Assembly: GCF_030068605.1 (NCBI RefSeq)
Contig: NZ_JASJOU010000002.1
Span: 62,001-126,000, forward strand
Length of the DNA: 64,000 nucleotides
Reading direction: 5' to 3'
From: Xanthocytophaga agilis
GTDB taxonomy: Bacteria > Bacteroidota > Bacteroidia > Cytophagales > 172606-1
In this document: one piece after another, positions 19,423 to 28,696 of the stretch
How the letters are laid out: every line of letters begins with the position of its first letter
Numbering within the stretch: position 1 is the first letter of the stretch
Notes under the pieces: model-generated
What the model saw: only the letters and a program-made list of their open reading frames with translations
Told to the model about the DNA's origin: nothing
The model's database searches: none
Program-made: the position numbers and the translations under genes

Positions 19423-19593
19423 TCCTTTTATGTACATTACTGTCATCAAACTGCTAGTAAAGAGTGTGATTGAGAGTTTACCTTTTCTTCCTATTCCGAT
19501 TAACATTAAAAATAGTATCTTGCCACGCAGGCATATATTTCTGTTTCAATTAATGAAAATCTGATACTCATTCACTTTTAAATCATTATTATC

Positions 19594-20703
19594 ATGGGAC
19601 TCTGGGATAAACTAACCAATGAATTTATTGATATTATTGAGTGGCTTGATCCTACCAATGACACATTGGTATGGCGCTTTCCACGCTATCAGAACGAGAT
19701 TAAGAATGGAGCGAAATTGATTGTACGGGAATCTCAGATTGCGGTATTTCTCAATGAAGGGAAAGTTGCTGATATATTCAAGCCTGGTACTTACGAACTC
19801 ACTACACAAAACCTGCCTATTTTATCCACTCTGCGTGGTTGGAAATATGGATTCAATAGTCCATTCAAAGCAGAAGTATACTTCATCAATACCAAACAGT
19901 TTACCAATCAGAAATGGGGTACCAAAAATCCACTCATGCTACGAGATCAGGAATTTGGACCTATGCGATTACGTGCATTCGGAACGTATGCATTTCGTGT
20001 CAATGCCGAAGATCCTACCCGCTTTCTGACTGAAATTGTTGGAACAGATGGAGATTTCAATATGGACGAAATCAATGAGCAATTACGCAATGTGATTGCC
20101 AGCCGTTTTGCAGACATATTAGGAGAAGCAAAAATACCTGCATTGGATCTGGTAAGTAATTATGATGAACTATCTAAATTTATCACTGAACGCATCCATG
20201 ATGATTTCAATGAATATGGGCTAAAGGTTACCAAGCTTCTGGTAGAGAACATTTCGTTACCACCAGAAGTTGAAGCAGCACTCGACAAACGCACCAGTAT
20301 GGGTGTTATAGGTAATCTTAATGCCTATACACAATTTCAGATGGCAAATGGTCTTGAAAAAGGAGGTTCAGGAACAGATGCAGCGTCTATGGGTATGGGC
20401 TTTGCCATGGCAAATCAAATGGCGCAGAACATGAATCTGAACCAGCAAAGCTTTAGTAATGTGAACTCAAATGCAGGAGGAACTCCACCTCCACTTCCTG
20501 CATCTGCAACTTTCTTCATCGCTGTTAATGGACAACAACAGGGACCATTTGATATGAACAAATTGAAAGAAATGGCTCAGCAAGGCGCATTAACTCGTGA
20601 GACGTTGGTGTGGAAACAAGGCATGGCAGCCTGGCAAAAAGCACATGAGGTGGCAGACGTATCTCCATTATTCGCATCAATGCCTCCTCCACTTCCAGGT
20701 TAA
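19594..20703 (+). CDS. SPFH-domain protein with C-terminal GYF_2 domain (YdjI-like)
   Basis: 369 residues. Residues about 30-230 form an SPFH/virion-core-type band-7 domain (RESQIAVFLNEGKVADIF, FGTYAFRVNAEDPTRFL, then FNEYGLKVTKLLVENISLP). A Gly/Met/Asn-rich linker follows, and residues about 305-355 are a GYF_2 (DUF4339) domain: FFIAVNGQQQGPFDMNKL...TLVWKQGMAAW. No transmembrane helix. In Bacillus subtilis the SPFH protein YdjI is encoded with PspA and the zinc-ribbon protein YdjG; here a zinc-ribbon membrane protein lies 3.4 kb downstream (24088). A role in membrane-stress scaffolding is inferred from that, not shown. Confidence 0.88.
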   Translation: MGLWDKLTNEFIDIIEWLDPTNDTLVWRFPRYQNEIKNGAKLIVRESQIAVFLNEGKVADIFKPGTYELTTQNLPILSTLRGWKYGFNSPFKAEVYFINTKQFTNQKWGTKNPLMLRDQEFGPMRLRAFGTYAFRVNAEDPTRFLTEIVGTDGDFNMDEINEQLRNVIASRFADILGEAKIPALDLVSNYDELSKFITERIHDDFNEYGLKVTKLLVENISLPPEVEAALDKRTSMGVIGNLNAYTQFQMANGLEKGGSGTDAASMGMGFAMANQMAQNMNLNQQSFSNVNSNAGGTPPPLPASATFFIAVNGQQQGPFDMNKLKEMAQQGALTRETLVWKQGMAAWQKAHEVADVSPLFASMPPPLPG

Positions 20704-20724
20704 TCATTCTTATTCTTTTAAAGT

Positions 20725-20770
20725 TACCTTCATACGATTTGGAAATTATACTCGAAATCGTATGTAGGTA
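20725..20770 (+). terminator. Inverted repeat after the SPFH gene
   Basis: 20725-20740 pairs with 20755-20770 over 16 bp with one mismatch (core CATACGATTT / AAATCGTATG), loop 14 bases. It lacks a strong T run, so it may be a weak terminator, a processing site or an operator for the DUF4846 gene that starts 24 bases later. Confidence 0.5.
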
Positions 20771-20793
20771 TTTATAATTTACCTGCTTAGGCT

Positions 20794-21624
20794 ATGTTTA
20801 TTCGAATCCTGCCAACTCTTTGTTTATTCATTCTCCTTATACAATCATCTTATAGCCAAGTCAGAGATCAATATGTTTCTACACAAGGTAAAACTATTGC
20901 TACACGATTTACTCCTCCCACAGGTTTCGAAAGACTTACAACACAGGCAGGTTCTTTTGCCAATTATCTTCAAAATCTACCGCTAAAGCATCATGGCTCA
21001 ATTGTTAAGTATTACAATGGAAGTACAAAACAGAATGCCAATGTCTACATTGGGGTAGTAGACATGGAAATTGGCACTCAGGATTTGCAACAATGCGCAG
21101 ATGCTGTAATGCGATTACGTGCTGAACATCTTTACCAGCAGAAAAAGTATGCAGATATCCATTTTCATTTTACCAATGGTGATAATGTTTTGTATACTCA
21201 ATATGCAGAAGGCTATCGTGCGTCTGTCAAAGGGAATAAAGTGATCTGGACTAAAAAGGCGAAAAAAGACTATAGTTATTCTACATTCCGTCAATACATG
21301 GATTTGGTTTTCATGTATGCAGGTACTCTTTCACTCAGTAAGGAGTTACAAACTGTTCCCTCTGTACAGAATATTCAAATAGGTGATGTATTTATTAAAG
21401 GAGGCTCACCTGGACATGCTGTTATTGTTGTAGATATGGCTCAGAATAAAAAAACAGGAGAAAAAGTATTTCTGCTAGCCCAAAGTTACATGCCTGCACA
21501 GGAAACCCAAATTCTGCGCAATCCAACTGATTCAGAAATGAGCCCCTGGTATAACACAAACTTTGCAGGAGACTTAATCACACCGGAATGGACATTTGAA
21601 CCAAACCAGCTTAAACGTTTTTAG
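20794..21624 (+). CDS. DUF4846 domain secreted protein
   Basis: 276 residues with a signal peptide (residues 1-22, cleavage near SYSQ). The mature part matches the DUF4846 layout: an R-F-T-P-P-x-G-F-E-R start, ANYLQNLPLKHHGSIVKYYNG, LQQCADAVMRLRAEHLY, then GDVFIKGGSPGHAVIVVDMA and FLLAQSYMPAQETQIL...WYNTN. The conserved G-S-P-G-H and Q-S-Y-M-P-A-Q blocks look like active-site or ligand segments of a periplasmic protein, but no activity is known to me. Codirectional with the SPFH gene, convergent with folA (11 bases apart, no hairpin between). Confidence 0.88.
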   Translation: MFIRILPTLCLFILLIQSSYSQVRDQYVSTQGKTIATRFTPPTGFERLTTQAGSFANYLQNLPLKHHGSIVKYYNGSTKQNANVYIGVVDMEIGTQDLQQCADAVMRLRAEHLYQQKKYADIHFHFTNGDNVLYTQYAEGYRASVKGNKVIWTKKAKKDYSYSTFRQYMDLVFMYAGTLSLSKELQTVPSVQNIQIGDVFIKGGSPGHAVIVVDMAQNKKTGEKVFLLAQSYMPAQETQILRNPTDSEMSPWYNTNFAGDLITPEWTFEPNQLKRF

Positions 21625-21635
21625 GTATTTATGAT

Positions 21636-22127
21636 CTACTTCCGCTCATAAATGATAAATGTATAATCATAGGGATTCTCAGAATCTGCCTGATGATCGT
21701 CATGTTGTATTATCTGGAAATCACTTACTATAAATTCCGGAAAAAAGGCATCTGCCTGAAAGGTACCTTTTACAATAGTCAGATAAATTCTATCTGCTAA
21801 AGGTAGACTTATACGAAAGATCTCCTCCCCTCCCAAGATAAAGATTTCATCCACATCTCCAACCAACTGGAGTGCTTTTTCCAGAGTGTCAGCAACTAAA
21901 AATCCCTTATCCGTCTGATAATCTGGTTGCCTTGTAATGACAACATTGCCAGCCTCAGACCAAAGACGATCCGGGGACTCATAACTTCTCCGTCCCATGA
22001 TCATCTTTTTTCCAGCAGTTACCTTTTTCAGATTATCCCAATCAGCGGGTAAATGCTTCCAGGGCAACTGGTTTTTGTAGCCAATTGCCCTGTTCAGATC
22101 CATTGCAGCAATAAGAGAAATGATCAC
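21636..22127 (-). CDS. folA: Dihydrofolate reductase
   Basis: 163 residues. Reduces dihydrofolate to tetrahydrofolate with NADPH. It shows the standard N-terminus ISLIAAMDLNRAIGYKNQLPW, the acidic active-site residue in LPADWDNLKK, the NADPH-binding KKMIMGRRSYES, and the later FILGGEEIFR and DRIYLTIVKGTFQADAFFP. thyA is not in the window. ATG start at 22127; the codirectional gene upstream ends 33 bases away at 22161, so the two may be cotranscribed. Confidence 0.96.
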   Translation of the reverse strand: MIISLIAAMDLNRAIGYKNQLPWKHLPADWDNLKKVTAGKKMIMGRRSYESPDRLWSEAGNVVITRQPDYQTDKGFLVADTLEKALQLVGDVDEIFILGGEEIFRISLPLADRIYLTIVKGTFQADAFFPEFIVSDFQIIQHDDHQADSENPYDYTFIIYERK

Positions 22128-22160
22128 AACTATTAGTATTCGAGTAGATTCAGAGACTAA

Positions 22161-23645
22161 TTAAAATGAAAAACTTGGGTCGTTGCTTTCATTTTCAGAA
22201 GCAGGTGCTACGATCTCTGAAACATTGGTATAATGTGTTTTACTGGTATAACCAAACAGGTTTCGTTCTTTGATAATACGGGCAACCTGGGTCGGTACCA
22301 TAATTTCCCAGCCATCTATTCCGTCTTTAATCATAGCCAATACGTTATCAGAAATGATATGAAGCAGATTTTCATCAAAATCACGAATAGCTTCCAGTTT
22401 ATTATTGGCTAACAAGTATTCAAACAAGTCAATCTGATTGGGAGGCAACGTAAAATCAGTGCAGGAATATAGTTTACCATCGGGCTGCATCATCGGATAT
22501 ACATATAGTTTTACCTTGCGGCTAAACAAAGTCGCAAAAGCTTCCAGAATACCGCCAGGCAAAAATTCATAGTGCTTTTCTTCAAAGATATATTCCAGAT
22601 TACTCATTCCTAAGATAAGACCAATCTTCAACTTTGTAATCTTTGACAGATAGGCTACCAGTTTATAATACTCCTGATAGTTAGAGATCATAACTGTTTG
22701 TCCGAGAGACGCCAGAATATTCACCCGGTCCATATAGTCCTTTTCATCGATTTCCTGTCCATGCTTCAGGTTGTGGAGAGTAAGCTCCGACAATACTACT
22801 ACCTTCTCAGGATTCACTTCCGGATCTTCCAGAAACTGCTTCACACCATTCTCCAACATATCCAGATTCACATGGGTTACAGGTCTGAAGCGTCCTCTTA
22901 TACAAACAATATTACGTTTGTATAATGCTTCTGATGGTTGCAATACATTTCCGTCTGGTCCAAACAAAGCCACATTTGTAAATCCGTTCTTTACCAGATA
23001 AAGACTCATCAACCGATTATCGACATTGACAAAATCAGGTCCTGTGAAACGAATCATATCAATCTCCAATCGTTCAGGCGATAAATCATCCATCAGGGAT
23101 AACAACAATGTCTCTGGAGATTTATAATAATAATAACAACCGTATATCAGATTCACACCTACCACTCCTAGCGCCTGTTGTTGCAATAAGTTCTCAGTAT
23201 CCAGCATTTTAACGTGCATAATCACGTCATTGTAAGGGGCTCCTGGTTGTAGTTGAAACCGCAGGCCAATCCATCCATGCCCCTCATTCGTTTTCTGATA
23301 GTTTAATGCAACTACAGTATCAGCAAAGGCAAAAAAGGTAGACTCAGCCCCTCTTTTTTCATTTAACCGCATTTGCAACAGATTATACTCGCGATGTAGC
23401 ATCTTAGTCAAACGAGATTCTACTACATATCTTCCGCTCTCCTCTACCCCATAGATCGCGTCACTAAACGTCATATCATATGCAGAAATTGTTTTCGCGA
23501 TTGTTCCGGAAGCCCCTCCAGCTTTAAAAAACTGAGCGGCTACTTCCTGACCAGCACCAATCTCAGCAAATGATCCATAGATTCGGCGGTCCAGATTAAC
23601 TTTCAGTGCTTTTTGTCTGGTTCCAAGATTTTTATCGTAGTACAT
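22161..23645 (-). CDS. Conserved protein of unknown function, often misannotated
   Basis: 494 residues, no signal peptide and no membrane helix, so cytoplasmic. Strong family-like blocks: LGTRQKALKVNLDRRIYGSF, AEIGAGQEVAAQFFKAGG, TISAYDMTFSDAIYG, GHGWIGLRFQLQP, MLDTENLLQQQALGVVGVNLIYG and ITKLKIGLILGMSNLEYIFEEKHYEFLPGGILEA. I recall this family from several phyla under labels such as TonB-dependent receptor or nicotinate-nucleotide adenylyltransferase. Neither fits: there is no signal sequence or barrel, and I see no HxGH nucleotidyltransferase motif. It is upstream of folA on the same strand. Confidence 0.85.
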   Translation of the reverse strand: MYYDKNLGTRQKALKVNLDRRIYGSFAEIGAGQEVAAQFFKAGGASGTIAKTISAYDMTFSDAIYGVEESGRYVVESRLTKMLHREYNLLQMRLNEKRGAESTFFAFADTVVALNYQKTNEGHGWIGLRFQLQPGAPYNDVIMHVKMLDTENLLQQQALGVVGVNLIYGCYYYYKSPETLLLSLMDDLSPERLEIDMIRFTGPDFVNVDNRLMSLYLVKNGFTNVALFGPDGNVLQPSEALYKRNIVCIRGRFRPVTHVNLDMLENGVKQFLEDPEVNPEKVVVLSELTLHNLKHGQEIDEKDYMDRVNILASLGQTVMISNYQEYYKLVAYLSKITKLKIGLILGMSNLEYIFEEKHYEFLPGGILEAFATLFSRKVKLYVYPMMQPDGKLYSCTDFTLPPNQIDLFEYLLANNKLEAIRDFDENLLHIISDNVLAMIKDGIDGWEIMVPTQVARIIKERNLFGYTSKTHYTNVSEIVAPASENESNDPSFSF

Positions 23646-24087
23646 ATTTTTGCAGGTTTGAAATAGTATTCCAAATACTAGTATATTTTTATAACGAAAG
23701 AACCTGAGATGTGATGTATTCCATATACAAACTTTCTTTTTTGTGAGTAAAAGAAAAGATGGAAATACGAATCGGATATTATTAAGTATCGTTGTCCTTT
23801 ATATCCAAGGCATTAGAGCTGCAATATCGCATTTTTTACTATAATATACTGATTTTTAAGTATATGTTATTCCTAATACACATAACTTCTTTTATATATA
23901 CAGATTTTATTTATGATTTGCAATATGCAATAAACCATCTGCAAAATATCGGGTATTCTTATTCAACACCTTACACAGGTAGTACTTTAAATGATTACTT
24001 TGTGTTACTTTGTGTTATCTGGGTTAAAAACTTTCTATTTCTGAATCTACTACCTGACTCATATTTATTGTCCAATATTATTTCTTT
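23646..24087. other. Intergenic region with a 10-bp tandem repeat
   Basis: 442-base divergent spacer, very AT-rich. TTACTTTGTG is duplicated in tandem at 23996-24015; each copy resembles a -7 element, so this may be the promoter zone of the zinc-ribbon gene about 75 bases away. A 128-codon ORF (23792-24178) overlaps that gene and looks like a chance product of AT-rich DNA. Confidence 0.4.
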
Positions 24088-25197
24088 ATGGATTCAACGT
24101 CTACCTCTCAAACTCTTCGATTTCCATGCCAATCTTGTGGGGCTTATCTGGTTTTTAAACCGGGAACTCACCATCTGACCTGTGAGTATTGTGGTGCAGA
24201 TAATGTAATAGAGGATTCACAAGAGACTATTCAGGAATTGGATTTTGAAGATTTTCTCACCCAGTCCTCACCAGCAACCGAAACTCAACAGGTAGCCGTT
24301 GTAAAATGCAATGCTTGTGGAGCAGAGAGCTCACTGAAACCAGGTATTACTTCTGACAATTGTCCCTTCTGTGGTTCAGCTCTGGTTGTAGGTACAGGTA
24401 GTTTAAGTACACAGCTAAAGCCTAAGTCGCTGTTACCCTTTAAGATTGATCAGAAAACAGCATTCGGCAAATTTAAAGGATGGCTTTCCAGTCTTTGGTT
24501 TGCCCCCAATGACCTTGTCAAATTTGCAGATAATCAGGAGCGGCTTAGTGGTATGTATATCCCTTACTGGACATATGATTGCGAGACAGACAGTAACTAT
24601 ACAGGACAAAGAGGTGATTACTACTATGTAACAGAAACTGTTATGGTAAATGAGAATGGAAAAATGGTTGAGAAACGGCAGCAAGTACGTAAAATCCGAT
24701 GGAGCTATGCATCTGGACAAGTTCATAACTCCTTCGACGATGTACTTGTAGAAGGTACTACTTCATTACCAGAGGATTATCTTCGGGCACTTGAACCCTG
24801 GGCATTGGATCAACTGGTTCCTTTTGACGAACGTTTTTTGAGTGGATTTCGGACTGAAACATATCATGTCGATGTAAAGCAGGGATTTGAGGAAGCCAAG
24901 CAGATTATGGATGGACCGATTCGTGCTACAGTATGTCAGGATATTGGAGGTGATGAACAACAAATTACGTCACTAAGTCCTAAGTATAAACAAATTACAT
25001 TCAAACATGTTTTATTGCCTATTTGGCTAAGTGCTTATCGATACAACGGCAAAGTGTACCGATTCATGATCAATGGCAGTACAGGTGAGGTACAAGGCGA
25101 ACGTCCTTACAGTGCCTGGAAAATATTCCTTGCCATTGTATTTGGCCTGGCAATTATCATTCTATTGGTTGTATTGTTTGGAGGAAAACAACAGTAA
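24088..25197 (+). CDS. Double zinc-ribbon protein with C-terminal membrane anchor (YdjG-like)
   Basis: 369 residues. Two TFIIB-type zinc ribbons occupy the N-terminus: C14-x2-C17 with C32-x2-C35, and C74-x2-C77 with C92-x2-C95. A central domain has KSLLPFKIDQKTAFGKFKGW and LSGMYIPYWTYDCET. A C-terminal hydrophobic helix (about 343-364) anchors it in the membrane. Such proteins are sometimes labelled primosomal protein N' or helicase-like from the zinc ribbon alone, which is not justified. B. subtilis YdjG has a comparable plan and works with an SPFH protein in PspA recruitment; the SPFH gene at 19594 makes that parallel attractive. Confidence 0.85.
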   Translation: MDSTSTSQTLRFPCQSCGAYLVFKPGTHHLTCEYCGADNVIEDSQETIQELDFEDFLTQSSPATETQQVAVVKCNACGAESSLKPGITSDNCPFCGSALVVGTGSLSTQLKPKSLLPFKIDQKTAFGKFKGWLSSLWFAPNDLVKFADNQERLSGMYIPYWTYDCETDSNYTGQRGDYYYVTETVMVNENGKMVEKRQQVRKIRWSYASGQVHNSFDDVLVEGTTSLPEDYLRALEPWALDQLVPFDERFLSGFRTETYHVDVKQGFEEAKQIMDGPIRATVCQDIGGDEQQITSLSPKYKQITFKHVLLPIWLSAYRYNGKVYRFMINGSTGEVQGERPYSAWKIFLAIVFGLAIIILLVVLFGGKQQ

Positions 25198-25221
25198 TTT
25201 TTTCAAACATTGTTATATACG

Positions 25222-25253
25222 TCCCCTCAGGTTTGCATAAAAGTCTGAGGGGA
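25222..25253 (+). terminator. Hairpin after the zinc-ribbon gene
   Basis: TCCCCTCAG (25222-25230) pairs with CTGAGGGGA (25245-25253), a 9-bp GC-rich stem with a 14-base loop. No T run follows directly, so its strength as a terminator is uncertain. Confidence 0.55.
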
Positions 25254-25293
25254 TACTCATTACCACCTATCTATTTAATTAAATAAATTTTTC

Positions 25294-26580
25294 ATGAGAT
25301 CTAAATCGTTTTTTTATCTATCATCTCTCCTTGGCATTTTTCTTTGCATATCCTGTCATCAGAAAAGTGATGAGGAATTACTCCAGTTAGAGCGCACTAA
25401 ACTGAAAGAGAAACTAGAAAGCCAATCTGTATTATTCTACAAACTTTTTAAGATAGTCCTTCGTACTCAAACAGCTGAGAATGCTAAACAAATCCCTGGC
25501 TCAGAACATTTACAGAAAATCAATTCACGTATTCTCCAAGCAATTGATACTACCAAAAATGATACTACCTATATCTCGCTGGAAGATATGGTACTGGCCT
25601 ACAAGGAATATAATGACTTAAAAGATTTTGCTCTTACTACAGACGAAGATACCTATCCAACACTGCTGGAAACATTCTTCAAAATGCATACAGGTGAAAC
25701 ACCTGCTTTGAGCCATACCAATATATCCTATGCAGAACTTTTCGGATGGGACAATAATATGGAACATACTTTTTTAAGTACAGCCAATACATCTGCACGT
25801 CGCACAGAACTTGCCTTGTATGAAGGTTCACGGGTAGATACAGAACACGAAAAAAATCTGGAAAGGCGTTGCTTATATAAAATGCAAAAGGGACTTCTGT
25901 TTATAACAGAAGATTTTCCGTATCTCAGCGAACACGAATTAACCAGTAATCATGAATGGCTGGAAAAAGAGGGTCAATCCTATCAATATAGCTTCTTTCG
26001 GAATCTGCCCCCTACAGGAACAAATAAAGATACGTATCATTATGCACATGGAATTAACCTGATATGTAGAGGACTAAGCCGGATTAAAATGGATCGGGAG
26101 GATAAAAAGACAATGGCACTACAGGATTTTGAGGCATTTTTATCGGATGCCAATGCTATTGGTCTTAATGATGAATTGGTTTGGCTGGTTGCCACCTATG
26201 TAGCACTGGAAAGGGAAGACAATCAAACTGCACTTGCTAACCTTAAGAAACTGGAGAAGAGTACTATCTTCAGCAATGAGGATAAGGCCATCCTTCATTC
26301 AGGGATTGAGTATCTGGAAGCCAAAGAAGACAACAAAGCATCGAACCTCATTACAGATAAAGTGTTTATGGGCAAAGTAGCCCTACAATACTTTATTACT
26401 CAAATGAAGAAAGTTGACTGGAAGAAATACACAGGCGCCCGTCCAGAGGTAGCTACCTTGATGCGATACAATGAACAGATACAACAGCAACTGGATAAAG
26501 TAAAGACTACAGCAACACTGGATAATCTTAAAAAAGAAGGAGGAGGACTACTGGACAAAGCCAAAAAGGTTATCCAGTAA
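25294..26580 (+). CDS. Lipoprotein of unknown function with surface-export-like signal
   Basis: 428 residues. A signal peptide ends in a lipobox-like CIS-C (Cys about 21), followed by HQKSDEELL. An acidic cluster right after the lipidated Cys is the kind of signal used by Bacteroidota to send lipoproteins to the cell surface. The mature protein is mostly helical and charged, with no family I recognise. The C-terminus has an amphipathic stretch (DNLKKEGGGLLDKAKKVIQ). It follows the zinc-ribbon gene by 96 bases on the same strand and is convergent with the von Willebrand A gene only 7 bases away. Confidence 0.7.
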   Translation: MRSKSFFYLSSLLGIFLCISCHQKSDEELLQLERTKLKEKLESQSVLFYKLFKIVLRTQTAENAKQIPGSEHLQKINSRILQAIDTTKNDTTYISLEDMVLAYKEYNDLKDFALTTDEDTYPTLLETFFKMHTGETPALSHTNISYAELFGWDNNMEHTFLSTANTSARRTELALYEGSRVDTEHEKNLERRCLYKMQKGLLFITEDFPYLSEHELTSNHEWLEKEGQSYQYSFFRNLPPTGTNKDTYHYAHGINLICRGLSRIKMDREDKKTMALQDFEAFLSDANAIGLNDELVWLVATYVALEREDNQTALANLKKLEKSTIFSNEDKAILHSGIEYLEAKEDNKASNLITDKVFMGKVALQYFITQMKKVDWKKYTGARPEVATLMRYNEQIQQQLDKVKTTATLDNLKKEGGGLLDKAKKVIQ

Positions 26581-26587
26581 TCCATCA

Positions 26588-28372
26588 CTATTTCTTAATT
26601 GACTGGGCTTCTTTCAAAAGGGTTTGTTTGGCATTTTCAGGAGTAATCTCCTGAAAATTGCCTTTCCCTAATGCAGCCAATCGCTGTAATTGCTCAATAA
26701 CATGTTCATTTTTAGTTTGTCCAAATAAGAATACAGTCAGAACAATTCCTCTGTTCAGATTTTCCTGAATAATAGCTTCGGTAGCCTTATCCAAACCAAA
26801 TTCACCATCCGACGCCAGAATAATCCGGTTATTCCCATTTTTGATAAAGTGTTCGTTAGCTAATTGATAGGCTAGACTTACTCCTCGGCGAATATTGGTT
26901 CCCCCCTCCGACTTTAGTTTATCCAGTTTCGACTCAATCTTTTTACGTTCAGTAGCGGAAACTGTATTTAACTCGATTCGGGCATCACCTGAATAACTTA
27001 CAATGGCAACTTTATCCTCTGGTCGGGTAAGGGTCAACAAATAGGAAAATGCTTCTTTTAACAAAGGCAGCTTTTCGTGACTATTCATAGAACCAGATAC
27101 ATCCAGTAAAAATACCAGATGGTTGTCTGCATATCCTTCCAATGTCTCATCATCTGTTTTTTTATCTGACTCTGGTTTTACAGATATGGCAGGTTTATCT
27201 TGCAGCTTATTGGTTTTGGGATAAAAAACTTTGTATTGATGAGGCTCTTCTACCTGATGTAACAACAATGTTGTGGAAACATCCAGTTTAATAGATTTAT
27301 TCTGGATATAATAGTCCGGAATCTCAGCTTCTTTCTGAACACCTTTTCCATCAGCAAGCTCAATAAAATCATTGTAAGAACGAATGAGCCCTAAGCCATA
27401 GCGGTTATATTTATTAATAATCTCGCTGTTATAGTAATAGTACGCCTTCGAATAAGGTTTATAATTATTCTCCCGCCATTCACTGGTCAAAAAACTATGA
27501 CAACGAGACACAATAGCCTCCAGATTTCTTACCACTCTCTCATAACGCCAGTAGGGATCTAATCCATTACTTGACCCAAAACGATATAAACCTTGAAGAT
27601 TCTCATCCTGATGAGTTTTGTAGTTCTCAATAAGTGTTTCCAGTTCCTGTACATAGAATGATATCTTGCTGGTTTCTTCATTATCCAGATCATCCAGAAT
27701 AAGCTTGCACCAATGGATAGCAGGCTGAAACTTATCGGCCATTGCGACAATTCTATGATTGGTATTGGCAGGTTTATAGTGAGTAAGATATACTTGCTGC
27801 ACAGTAGCATACAAGTTGTCCTTTGCCTGATCGTACTGATTAAATAACTTCTCCAATAACCCCAACTGCCGATAAGCCCAAGCAATATTTGTTCTCTGTA
27901 AATAAATCTTTTCCTGGACAAAATGCCAGATAGAATCCCGACTAAGCTGAATACGGTCAACTGTTTCTTTCAGAACCAATAATCTTTGATTCAGCACTCT
28001 GCGATCCGTTTCAGATAAAGCAGAATGACCCGTCATACATTTTTGATAGATCTCAGCAGGAATCACTTCATAGGAGGAAGACTTATTCCAGTGATCCTCA
28101 TTCTGAAACGAAAGAAATTTGGATTTCTCTTCACTATAATAGTTTAGCTGCAGATTAAAATTCATTAGCTCCTCATAAATAGGCCAAAGAGCATGAATCG
28201 TCTCATTAGTATAGTGTACATAGTCATTTAAAGCATCTACAGCCTGATTACGGGGTGATATTTTTGATTGGGCCTGTGACATAAAATGAGTCAATAAAAA
28301 GAACAATACCTGAACAATGAGTTTTATATATGTTTGCTTTTTAGCAAACTGATTTTCAAAATAATATTTCAT
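26588..28372 (-). CDS. von Willebrand factor A domain protein, exported
   Basis: 594 residues with an N-terminal signal-like hydrophobic segment (about 18-33). The middle 380 residues are helical and unrecognised. The C-terminal 175 residues are a VWA domain with an intact MIDAS: DVSGS at about 424-428, the Thr in GGTN near 492 and the Asp in ASDGEFG near 522. VWA domains of this type bind a divalent metal and mediate protein-protein contacts. The VWA at the C-terminus and the signal sequence suggest a periplasmic or outer-membrane scaffold. Neighbours on the other strand are the lipoprotein and zinc-ribbon genes; a shared role is only a guess. Confidence 0.85.
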   Translation of the reverse strand: MKYYFENQFAKKQTYIKLIVQVLFFLLTHFMSQAQSKISPRNQAVDALNDYVHYTNETIHALWPIYEELMNFNLQLNYYSEEKSKFLSFQNEDHWNKSSSYEVIPAEIYQKCMTGHSALSETDRRVLNQRLLVLKETVDRIQLSRDSIWHFVQEKIYLQRTNIAWAYRQLGLLEKLFNQYDQAKDNLYATVQQVYLTHYKPANTNHRIVAMADKFQPAIHWCKLILDDLDNEETSKISFYVQELETLIENYKTHQDENLQGLYRFGSSNGLDPYWRYERVVRNLEAIVSRCHSFLTSEWRENNYKPYSKAYYYYNSEIINKYNRYGLGLIRSYNDFIELADGKGVQKEAEIPDYYIQNKSIKLDVSTTLLLHQVEEPHQYKVFYPKTNKLQDKPAISVKPESDKKTDDETLEGYADNHLVFLLDVSGSMNSHEKLPLLKEAFSYLLTLTRPEDKVAIVSYSGDARIELNTVSATERKKIESKLDKLKSEGGTNIRRGVSLAYQLANEHFIKNGNNRIILASDGEFGLDKATEAIIQENLNRGIVLTVFLFGQTKNEHVIEQLQRLAALGKGNFQEITPENAKQTLLKEAQSIKK

Positions 28373-28696
28373 TCTAACTGATCAACTTTCAACAGAAAGT
28401 CTTCTATTTTTCTGATTGGTGTCTAGGAAAACAAAAAGTGAACACAATCTCTTCAGAAAGAAGTTTATAGCTAACAAATATTGTTTTATTACTACAATCA
28501 AACACTAATCTACATATTCAGAGAACGATAGTCTGAAGCATTCACACTATCATAATATGTTACTGCTAATTAGTAGATTAAATAGTATAAAATGGCTGGT
28601 AAAAGCAGACACTTTGTAATCGATTTCTGTAATTTTCGATAGTTTCATTTAGTTAGTATACATCACTCAACGATCCTACTTATACCTCTTTCACAA
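28373..28696. other. Intergenic region between divergent genes
   Basis: 324-base AT-rich spacer between the VWA gene and the CE15-like esterase. It must carry both promoters. I see no convincing promoter pair, repeat or RNA gene. Confidence 0.4.

Noticed and set aside
23792-24178. 128-codon plus-strand ORF rich in Ile, Leu, Phe and Tyr
   Set aside because: Hydrophobic pattern is explained by very AT-rich DNA, and it overlaps the well-supported zinc-ribbon gene in another frame.
24088-25197. Helicase/primosomal protein N' label for the zinc-ribbon protein
   Set aside because: Only the zinc ribbons are shared; there is no Walker A or helicase motif.
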